64,000 bases of DNA from Marinobacter sp. SS5-14b (GTDB lineage: Bacteria > Pseudomonadota > Gammaproteobacteria > Pseudomonadales > Oleiphilaceae): assembly GCF_030541005.1 (NCBI RefSeq), contig NZ_JASSVM010000001.1:558001-622000 (forward strand), given 5' to 3'. Numbering within the stretch: the first letter of the stretch is position 1; each line of letters opens with the position of its first letter. Position numbers and translations under genes: made by a program. Under the pieces are notes generated by a model. That model was not told where the DNA came from, did no database searches, and saw nothing but the letters and a program-made list of their open reading frames with translations. Shown in pieces: positions 17,316 through 23,966 of this stretch.

Positions 17316-18433
17316 TGTACCACGTAAGGGCACTGACATACACTGACTTTCAAAGCATGCAGTCAGACTGGCAAGCCTTGCTGAAGCGAAGCGATGCGGA
17401 TCCTTTGTTCATGAGTTGGCCTTGGCAGGCATCCTGGTGGGAAGTTTGGGGGAGTCAGCTCGGTCTGCAATTATTGTTGCTGGCCGTCTATGATTCAAAA
17501 GACCAACTTGTTGCCTTGGCACCCTTATACTCGAATTCGCGCGTGACACCGGTTGGTTGGCGCATCAACCGTCTTCACGTTGTTGGAAATGCCTGGAAAG
17601 TTGGGCCAACTGTCCGTACAGAGTATATCGGCTTCATCGCCGATAGTCGTCATAAGGCCGGATCACTTGAGGCCTTGGCGGGTTACCTCAGTGGCGCCGT
17701 GTGGGATGAACTGATCCTGGCGGATGTATCTCGGAAAGTAATGGATGATTTGGAGCCTGCTCTTGACGGGCAACTGGATGTTTCCAGGTTGGTTCGAAGT
17801 GAATCCGAGGGGGTGGTCATAGATGTCACAGGCGACTATTCGGGTTGGCTGGTGGAGTTGGGTAAGAGCACTCGCCTGAAAGCGTATAATCGCAGGAATG
17901 TTTTTGAAAATGCGCTTCAAGGCGAGTGGCATTCCTGGACAGACGCCGACAGTTTTCTGGAGCGTCTTAACGAATTCCATCAAGAGCGTTGGGGGAAGCC
18001 CTGTTTTGATAGCCACGCTGTGCGCTTCCATAGGCTTCTATTGGCTCGGTTGTCTGAAGGTCAGCAAGCTCGGCTTTCTGTACTAGCGTCTGAGGGGAAG
18101 GTGGTGTCGGTTTTATACGATATTTGTGCTGGCAATCGCATGTACAACCTTCAGGCCGGTTTTGCAGAAGATTTTCACCCCAAATTATCGTTGGGAACGC
18201 TCCACCTGGGCTATGCCATCGAGCAGGCTTTTAAGGATCCGGCGGTGGTAGAGTATGATCTCTTGGCGGGGGCTGGCAAAAATACCTTTTACAAAAGTCA
18301 CTTCAAGGGCAGTGTTGTGCGATTCACTACGGTGGAGTATGTGCGTTCGCCGCTGCTAAAGCTGGCGTACGGCGCCCGGGGTTACTTGCCTCAAGGGCTT
18401 GTTTCTTCTGTTAACCGTTTTTTCAGGCTGTAA
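17315..18433 (+). CDS. FemAB/GNAT-type protein of the XrtA/PEP-CTERM system
   Basis: 372 residues with two GNAT-like folds in tandem as in FemAB-type transferases. Landmarks: DPLFMSWPWQASWWEVWG near 29-46, a helix with KAYNRRNVFENAL near 190-202, then HQERWGKPCFDSHAVRFH near 222-239 and YDLLAGAGKNTFYKSHF near 311-327. FemAB enzymes move amino acids from aminoacyl-tRNA to cell-wall precursors. The form beside exosortase A is a regular member of these polysaccharide loci and its substrate is not known. The frame extends upstream inside the previous gene, but the ATG at 17315 in TGATG is the natural coupled start. It lies directly before xrtA. Confidence 0.83.
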   Translation: MYHVRALTYTDFQSMQSDWQALLKRSDADPLFMSWPWQASWWEVWGSQLGLQLLLLAVYDSKDQLVALAPLYSNSRVTPVGWRINRLHVVGNAWKVGPTVRTEYIGFIADSRHKAGSLEALAGYLSGAVWDELILADVSRKVMDDLEPALDGQLDVSRLVRSESEGVVIDVTGDYSGWLVELGKSTRLKAYNRRNVFENALQGEWHSWTDADSFLERLNEFHQERWGKPCFDSHAVRFHRLLLARLSEGQQARLSVLASEGKVVSVLYDICAGNRMYNLQAGFAEDFHPKLSLGTLHLGYAIEQAFKDPAVVEYDLLAGAGKNTFYKSHFKGSVVRFTTVEYVRSPLLKLAYGARGYLPQGLVSSVNRFFRL

Positions 18434-18445
18434 ACAGGTTTATTT

Positions 18446-19993
18446 ATGAACAGGGAATGGATTCCGTCCCCCGCCATATTCAGGCAGTTGCTTCCTTACC
18501 TGGCAACCATTTGCGCACTTGGTCTGTTAACGTTCCCGACAATTGAAGGTGTCGTTACGCGCTGGTTGAAGCTTGATGAGTCCTACTCGCATGGTTTTTT
18601 GCTTCTGGCGGTTTCATTATTCCTCATAGCACGAACTTCAGTGCGCCATTCCGTTGTGTCTGCTTTTTATCCTTTCTGGCTAATCCCGTTGGGTTTTTGT
18701 CTTGTCGGCTACTGGCTTGGGGAGCTGATTCGCCTGCAAGCATTGCAGCAGCTAATGCTGATTCCTATGTTGCTCAGTGCATTGGCGGTAATGATGGGCT
18801 GGCGCCAGATCCAGTTCTTTCTGGTGCCTATTGGGCTTGTTTTTCTAACGATACCAGTTTGGGATTTCTTGTCCTGGAATCTTCAGCTGATCACCGTTGC
18901 GGTCAACAAATTCTTGCTCGGCCTTCTCGATATAGACTTTGAGGTTGAAGGTGTTTTTGTCTATCTGATTGGTGTTGGCACGTTTGAGGTGGCTAACGGC
19001 TGCTCTGGACTTCGGTACCTTTTGGTGGGGCAGGCCTTGGTGCTGATCTATGGCGAGATGTATCTTTCTCGTGTTCGTTCTCGGGTGATGTTGTTTTTGC
19101 TTGGGGTCGCTTTTGCTCTTGTCGCTAACTGGATTCGCGTTTTTGTGATCATCTATATGGGTTATGAAACCAACATGCAGTCCAGTCTTATTGAAGATCA
19201 CGATAACTTCGGCTGGTGGGTGTTTGCTGGAACCTTAGTGCCGCTCTATTTCCTCGCTCGTCGACTGGAAATTCGCGATGATGCAGCGCAGCCGGCAGCT
19301 TTTGAGGCTCGGGAACCAACCCCCAATTCAGCTCTTACGGTTGTCTCTGTGAGCTCGATTATTGTTTTGGTTGCTGCTGCTTGGGCAATGCTGCCGGAAA
19401 AGCGCGCGATGATTGCTGAAAATCCCGCAGGCTATTCGATCGACCTAGGCGGTCAATATGCGCCGGTGTTTGGCGCTCAACTGACGGGTTGGCGTCCCCA
19501 GTTGCGCAATGCTGACCGCGTGTATGTACAAACCCTATTTGATCGTCAGCATGTGAATTCAGGTGGGGAGATCGATGAAACCTTTTACCTTGGCGTCTTT
19601 ACCTACGAATTCCAGCGTCACCGTGCTGAACTGATTCAATACAGTAACTCCCTTTATGACCGAGAATTTTGGATACCAGAGCAGTTTTTCAGTGTCGATA
19701 ACCGGCTGGATATTCCTGTGCAAGGTATGACTTTGAAAAGTAGGGTGACTGGAGCGCGAGTCCATATTGCGTACAGCTATCTGGTTGAGGGTCGTTGGGA
19801 AACCGATCAATGGCGTGCCAAGCTTGCTCAGGTCTCAGGATTTTTCAATAACCGGGATGATGCCAGTTTGTTAATTGCGGCATTAAGTTGTGATGACTGC
19901 GACCCAAGGGCTAGTTTGGCGGGATTTGCTGATTCGGTGTTTCCGTCGGCCCTTGCATCGATTGACCGTGAGGTTGTTCGGTCATCTGATTGA
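18446..19993 (+). CDS. xrtA: Exosortase A with C-terminal EpsI domain
   Basis: 515 residues. The N-terminal exosortase part has about eight membrane helices and the catalytic triad of the family: Cys186 in NGCSGLRYL, Arg231 in NWIRVF and His252 in EDHDNFGWW. The C-terminal third, about 310-510, is an EpsI-type periplasmic domain after one more helix; this fusion is usual for exosortase A. XrtA recognises PEP-CTERM tails, cuts them and is believed to hand the protein to an exported glycan. The one PEP-CTERM protein in the window is encoded 1.1 kb away on the other strand. ACAGG stands 7 bases before the ATG. Its last 83 bases overlap the convergent glycosyltransferase gene. Confidence 0.93.
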   Translation: MNREWIPSPAIFRQLLPYLATICALGLLTFPTIEGVVTRWLKLDESYSHGFLLLAVSLFLIARTSVRHSVVSAFYPFWLIPLGFCLVGYWLGELIRLQALQQLMLIPMLLSALAVMMGWRQIQFFLVPIGLVFLTIPVWDFLSWNLQLITVAVNKFLLGLLDIDFEVEGVFVYLIGVGTFEVANGCSGLRYLLVGQALVLIYGEMYLSRVRSRVMLFLLGVAFALVANWIRVFVIIYMGYETNMQSSLIEDHDNFGWWVFAGTLVPLYFLARRLEIRDDAAQPAAFEAREPTPNSALTVVSVSSIIVLVAAAWAMLPEKRAMIAENPAGYSIDLGGQYAPVFGAQLTGWRPQLRNADRVYVQTLFDRQHVNSGGEIDETFYLGVFTYEFQRHRAELIQYSNSLYDREFWIPEQFFSVDNRLDIPVQGMTLKSRVTGARVHIAYSYLVEGRWETDQWRAKLAQVSGFFNNRDDASLLIAALSCDDCDPRASLAGFADSVFPSALASIDREVVRSSD

Positions 19994-21011
19994 TCTGATT
20001 TTCAAGGCGGACAAGAAAATCAGCGTGGTTGTGTCGATACCACTCCGCGGAGGCCTCGGACATCTTTTGGAGGGTGCTTTCACTTGTTTCCAGTGCTTCT
20101 GAAATGACCTTCTCCAGCTCTTTTTCCGACACAAAGTAACGCGTGCCTAGCCTGAATGGCTGCGAGAGAGGGGCAGGTACAAGATAGCCTCGATGTTTAT
20201 TAATCAGTTCGTTCATGGGTGCGGCATCGGTTGTAATAGGCACGCACCCGAAACTCATGGCTTCCGCAAGTGCCTGTCCGTAGCCTTCGACTTCCGATGG
20301 AATGATTGCAAACCCAGCCCTCGCCCAAAGATTGGACAGTTCCTTGTCGCTTAGGCTTTTTCGTACGGTCAGGTTGTGTGGATATGTCTTTTGGTCGTCA
20401 ATATGTTGTGAGGCTACCACAAGGGTTGGCCATTCCGGGTGCTTTTGCCAACAGGCTAGCAAGGCTTCTGTTCCCTTGAATCTGCTATTGCCGGCTACGT
20501 GGAGTGCAAGTTTGAAATTCTTATTCAGGCTGAGCATGACTTCTGTGTTTGCTGAGCCTGTAAAGCCTAAAAAGTAAGTGCTTGGATGCCTGCTGGAAAA
20601 AATCGCTTCTGCTAGCCTGGTTTTGCAAAGAACACTGTCAATAAAGTTCAGATACGGAGTTCGAGACTCAATGAACCATTCCTGGTTAGGTATGAGCCAA
20701 TGTATCGTGCCAGCGCTGAGATGAGATGGGCGAATGTTTTCGAGGTGTATCACCAGGTCCGCTTTGGGCCCTTTACATACAGAAACCTTCATCCACCGGT
20801 TTAATTGGTAGTAAAGGCGCTTGGCGGGTTCCGGGAAGTACCGTGTGACGACTCTATAACGAAAGTGCGAGAGCCTGTTCCGCCATTCGGGGGTAGGGCG
20901 AAGCTGAACTTGGTGACAAGTGTGTCCCATGACCGTCAGGGCCGAGTCGAGGATGTGGGCATCTTTTCTTAGCCCGAGCCCACTGCTTGCGTAGATAATC
21001 TGGATGTTCAT
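19911..21011 (-). CDS. Glycosyltransferase, group 1 type
   Basis: 366 residues. The C-terminal half carries GT-B donor-site features: FKLALHVAGNSRFKGTEALL near 167-186, a KSLSDKELSNLWARA helix and PSEVEGYGQALAEAMSFG near 248-265 with the EX7E pair. The N-terminal half is less typical; it begins with an IQIIYASSGLGLRKDAH block. It probably belongs to the surface polysaccharide set though it is encoded opposite to the main operon. Its 3' end runs 83 bases into xrtA on the other strand, so the two transcripts are complementary there. It starts just past the terminator of the PEP-CTERM gene, so it needs its own promoter or read-through. Confidence 0.8.
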   Translation of the reverse strand: MNIQIIYASSGLGLRKDAHILDSALTVMGHTCHQVQLRPTPEWRNRLSHFRYRVVTRYFPEPAKRLYYQLNRWMKVSVCKGPKADLVIHLENIRPSHLSAGTIHWLIPNQEWFIESRTPYLNFIDSVLCKTRLAEAIFSSRHPSTYFLGFTGSANTEVMLSLNKNFKLALHVAGNSRFKGTEALLACWQKHPEWPTLVVASQHIDDQKTYPHNLTVRKSLSDKELSNLWARAGFAIIPSEVEGYGQALAEAMSFGCVPITTDAAPMNELINKHRGYLVPAPLSQPFRLGTRYFVSEKELEKVISEALETSESTLQKMSEASAEWYRHNHADFLVRLENQINQMTEQPHGQSMQGPTETPNQQIPPN

Positions 21012-21026
21012 TCAGCGGCAACCAAT

Positions 21027-21056
21027 AAAAAAGCCCTGCAATTGCAGGGCTTTAAA
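21027..21056 (-). terminator. Rho-independent terminator of the PEP-CTERM gene
   Basis: A perfect 18-base palindrome at 21033-21050 (GCCCTGCA...TGCAGGGC) with extra A-T pairs outside. On the minus strand it is followed by six T residues (complement of 21027-21032). It lies 20-odd bases after the stop codon of the PEP-CTERM gene and just before the start of the next minus-strand gene. The plus-strand side ends in only three T residues, so termination is mainly on the minus strand. Confidence 0.9.
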
Positions 21057-21076
21057 CAATACCACAAAATGTGCGA

Positions 21077-21745
21077 TCAGGCTTTTTTACGGCCTCTCAT
21101 GCGCACCGCAATGCCGGCCAAACCGAGGCCAAGCAGGGCGAGTGTGCCCGGCTCAGGCACTTCAGAGGCCCTCACCATTACGAGCATGTCGTCGTGGTTG
21201 TCGTCAACCTGGTTGTTGTCATCAAGGCTGAGAATGAACCAGTCTTCTCCAGCTTCGAAGATTGAGAAATTATATCCAACGGCAAGGTTTCCAGTTCCTT
21301 GGTTGGATACGGAACCGACTGGATTTCCCCATGCTAAAGATGAGAAGCCGAAGTCGAGTTTACCCATCCCGCCAGCGTAGATGGCACTGAATGTGTCACC
21401 CAGTGGGCTAGTTCCAGTATTAAATACTTCAGAACCTTCATACAGGAAGGAACCGGTGTAACCAGCCTCTTTACCCAGATAGGTAAATGTCAGTTTAAAT
21501 GGATCGTTTGACACCGATTCGATTGAATGGGACAGAAGAACGGAGTCAGTGGTGTTGTAATACTGCGGACCAGTAAAATCTCCAGCCGGGATTCCAACGC
21601 CGTTCGCGTAATCGTTATTTGTTGGAACCGCAGAAGGTGCCTGGGCCGGGTTGGTGTTAGCAACCGTGTCGATATAGGCAGCTTGTGCTACACCAGCGAA
21701 TCCAACTGCCGCTGCAAGTGCCAAGCCTTGAGTCAATTTGTTCAT
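21077..21745 (-). CDS. PEP-CTERM sorting-domain protein (XrtA substrate)
   Basis: 222 residues. The N-terminal signal peptide ends in GVAQA before AYIDT. The body is rich in Asn, Asp, Gly and Ser with no known enzyme motif; a DDNNQVDDNHDD stretch near 180 could bind metal. The C-terminal sorting signal is complete: VPEPGT, a hydrophobic helix (LALLGLGLAGIAV) and a basic tail RMRGRKK. The protein should be exported, held by its tail, cut by XrtA and joined to or released with surface glycan. The ATG at 21745 has a very strong GGAGGAG site; the frame extends further up but this start is clear. A sigma-54 promoter lies upstream and a terminator downstream, so it is a single-gene unit. Confidence 0.92.
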   Translation of the reverse strand: MNKLTQGLALAAAVGFAGVAQAAYIDTVANTNPAQAPSAVPTNNDYANGVGIPAGDFTGPQYYNTTDSVLLSHSIESVSNDPFKLTFTYLGKEAGYTGSFLYEGSEVFNTGTSPLGDTFSAIYAGGMGKLDFGFSSLAWGNPVGSVSNQGTGNLAVGYNFSIFEAGEDWFILSLDDNNQVDDNHDDMLVMVRASEVPEPGTLALLGLGLAGIAVRMRGRKKA

Positions 21746-21795
21746 TTTAGTCACTCCTCCAGTGAGTGTTCTATGTTGTACTTCACTTCTATTCA

Positions 21796-21811
21796 AGCAG
21801 GTGTCGTGCCA
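21796..21811 (-). promoter_or_regulatory. Sigma-54 promoter of the PEP-CTERM gene
   Basis: The minus strand reads TGGCAC-GACAC-CTGCT: the -24 element is exact and the -12 element differs by one base from TTGCT, with the GG and GC pairs spaced correctly. Transcription would start near 21785, giving a leader of about 40 bases with the GGAGGAG site. PrsR, encoded at 26719-28092, is a sigma-54 activator, and the PrsK/PrsR/RpoN control of PEP-CTERM genes is known from floc-forming bacteria. An activator binding site further upstream (right) was not identified. Confidence 0.8.
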
Positions 21812-21889
21812 AGTTTTAAGTTGCTGAAATGTAAGACTAAAATGTCTCCTGGTAGACGCTCATGTAAAGTAATCTGACGACCTGTCCAA

Positions 21890-23854
21890 TTACTGGACGG
21901 TATATGCAACAGGGTCTGAGGGCTCGCTGCTCAAACCGTTGGTGTCAATGACCCTGATAGTAAAAAACCAGCTCCCGGTCGGCAGATCGTTGATGGTGGT
22001 TTGGGTCGTTCCCGCGGGCACATCAACGGACTGGCTCAGGTTGTTGCTGTCTTGTCCGTAACTGATTCGGTAGACGCTGATTTCGCTCAGCGAGATGCTG
22101 CTTCCATCCACTCGGGTGCCCGGTGGAGTCCAGGAAAGCGTGACGGTGCCGAGAGCGTCGCCGTTGTTATCCGGAGCGCTGGTTACGGGTGCCTCAGGTT
22201 CGGAGACGGTTTCCAGGGTATAGGGATGCAAGCCGGACTGATAGGCGTCAAAGACAGTTACGCCGCTGTTGTTGAGGATGCGGGTTGCTGAAGGTTGCAT
22301 GATTGGCAGGCCGTAACGAAGCTTGTAGAGGTCATCAATGCCGTCGCCCAGGCTGCTTTCGGCGACTTCGCTATCCAGGGCAAGGTGCTGAACCACATCC
22401 AGTGCGGGCAGAACGATACCGGTTGTTGAGTCGGTAATGGTGAGCCTGGCGGTGGCTCCCCAGCCCGATTCAAAGTACTCCATGGTAACCGCAACCGGGG
22501 TTCCGGCTGGCAGGTTAGCGGTGGCCGTGTATGTGGTCGGGGATTGATTTTTCCATTGATCAATCACGGTCGCCCCGTTCAGTAGGAGCCTTGTGCCGTC
22601 ATCAGTGGTGGTGGAGAAAACGTAGTCTCTTGTGCCTTCCGCGTGAGGTGGGGTGAACCAGCCTTGCCAGCGAACGCTGTACCTGTCGTTGGGAATATCT
22701 GCTGATGGGCTACCGTTGCCCCAACTGAAATTGACCTCGTTGTCCTTGCGTGTGTAAATAAAGTTGTCAAAGTTGATGCCGGTAAAATACTGACCGGCAA
22801 AACCGGCAGCGTATATGGGTTCGGCTACCGGGAATTCTGCCGGGTCGTCAGGATTTGTGCCGGCCTGATATTCCTCGAGCGCGCTGTAACCATCGCCATC
22901 CGTATCAACGCTGGCATCGCCGGGATCAGTCGGGTTCAGGCCGTAGGCGTACTCATACCCATCGGGCAGGCCGTCCCCGTCGCTGTCTTCAAGCTGTGGA
23001 TTGGTCCTTGCCCAGAACTCGTCCAGGGCCGTTAAAAGGTCATCATCGGTGTCGGACGTAGCATCACCGGGGTTTTTCGGGTCTAGTCCGTACAGCGTCT
23101 CCCAGTTGTCATAAAGATTGTCACCGTCTTCATCAAGAGGGGGGTAGGTTCCACTAAAACTCAGGCCCTGCTCTGCATCGAAATAGCCGATTTTGTAGCC
23201 CAGGACGTAGGCGTCCTCTGCGCTCATTTCCGGCTTGGTATCTGGGCCTTTGGTCGCCCAGCTGAAGAGGTGCTCGCCTTTGATGACTTGCTGGGAAAGT
23301 CCGGGTCCGGACCAGGCAACGGTGAAATGATCGTCCCAACCCCCTTCCTTGTGCCTGAGTTCAAAGTAGTATTTTTTCCCAGCTTCCAGGTAATGGACGC
23401 CGGAGGTCTGCGAGCTGTAACGGCTGAAGTTGTCCACCGGTGTGGACATAGTCATGGCAATCTGGACTGCGGTGTCAGGGCTTTGAGAATCGGACAGCCA
23501 GAGCTGGGTTTCGTCATCACCGCTGATGTAGAAGGTGTATTCGCCAGTTGTGGGAGGCGCAACAAATCCGCGGATGAGTGTGCCGTAGTTATTGCCCCGG
23601 CTGACGGCCTGTCGGAGTTCGGAGAATTCTGCGATCTGATCGGGCGAGTCTGGGTATTTTTCGGCATCCAGCATACTTTGAACATTGTTGCCGGTGATGG
23701 CATCAAAGTACCAGACATCGACCTTCCCTGGTTCACTGACTTCTGGCACGGCAGCCGTAGCCGGTAAATCGCCAATATCACGGTATTGCCAGCTTTGGCA
23801 GCCGCTGACGACTACGACAATCGTGCCAAGCCCTAACGCTTTGATAGCAGCCAT
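21890..23854 (-). CDS. Lipoprotein with two PA14 domains, calcium-type Asp repeats and a fibronectin III domain
   Basis: 654 residues. Signal peptide with lipobox VVSGC, lipid on Cys19. First PA14-like domain about 45-190 (GFVAPPTTGEYTFYISGDDE, then LRHKEGGWDDHFTV). A stretch rich in Asp, about 235-330, has thrombospondin type 3-like repeats such as DSDGDGLPDGYEYAYGLNP and DTDGDGYSALEEY that should bind calcium. Second PA14 domain about 345-475 (YFTGINFDNF, DDGTRLLLNG). C-terminal fibronectin III domain about 555-654. PA14 domains bind glycans, so a surface adhesin or polysaccharide-binding anchor is likely. It lies between the PEP-CTERM and prsT genes on the same strand, which suggests it works in the same matrix. 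Confidence 0.85.
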   Translation of the reverse strand: MAAIKALGLGTIVVVVSGCQSWQYRDIGDLPATAAVPEVSEPGKVDVWYFDAITGNNVQSMLDAEKYPDSPDQIAEFSELRQAVSRGNNYGTLIRGFVAPPTTGEYTFYISGDDETQLWLSDSQSPDTAVQIAMTMSTPVDNFSRYSSQTSGVHYLEAGKKYYFELRHKEGGWDDHFTVAWSGPGLSQQVIKGEHLFSWATKGPDTKPEMSAEDAYVLGYKIGYFDAEQGLSFSGTYPPLDEDGDNLYDNWETLYGLDPKNPGDATSDTDDDLLTALDEFWARTNPQLEDSDGDGLPDGYEYAYGLNPTDPGDASVDTDGDGYSALEEYQAGTNPDDPAEFPVAEPIYAAGFAGQYFTGINFDNFIYTRKDNEVNFSWGNGSPSADIPNDRYSVRWQGWFTPPHAEGTRDYVFSTTTDDGTRLLLNGATVIDQWKNQSPTTYTATANLPAGTPVAVTMEYFESGWGATARLTITDSTTGIVLPALDVVQHLALDSEVAESSLGDGIDDLYKLRYGLPIMQPSATRILNNSGVTVFDAYQSGLHPYTLETVSEPEAPVTSAPDNNGDALGTVTLSWTPPGTRVDGSSISLSEISVYRISYGQDSNNLSQSVDVPAGTTQTTINDLPTGSWFFTIRVIDTNGLSSEPSDPVAYTVQ

Positions 23855-23877
23855 AATTCACCTTCCTTGCGATTTGA

Positions 23878-23898
23878 AACAATACGTAAAGTATTGTT
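23878..23898. repeat. Perfect inverted repeat upstream of the PA14 lipoprotein gene
   Basis: AACAATAC and GTATTGTT form 8-base arms around a 5-base centre, 24 to 44 bases before the start codon at 23854. The place fits an operator or a leader hairpin just upstream of the AAGGAAGG ribosome site. No T-run follows on either strand, so it is not a terminator. The factor that might bind is unknown. Confidence 0.55.
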
Positions 23899-23966
23899 GC
23901 AGTAGGTGATGGCCGCCACCGGCAGGTAGGAACGTTTAGTTATGTCACCGTGCCGGTTATAGCAGG

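Noticed and set aside
23855-23966. Possible sigma-54 promoter before the PA14 lipoprotein gene
   Set aside because: GGC and TGC elements exist but the GG-to-GC spacing is wrong for all combinations seen.
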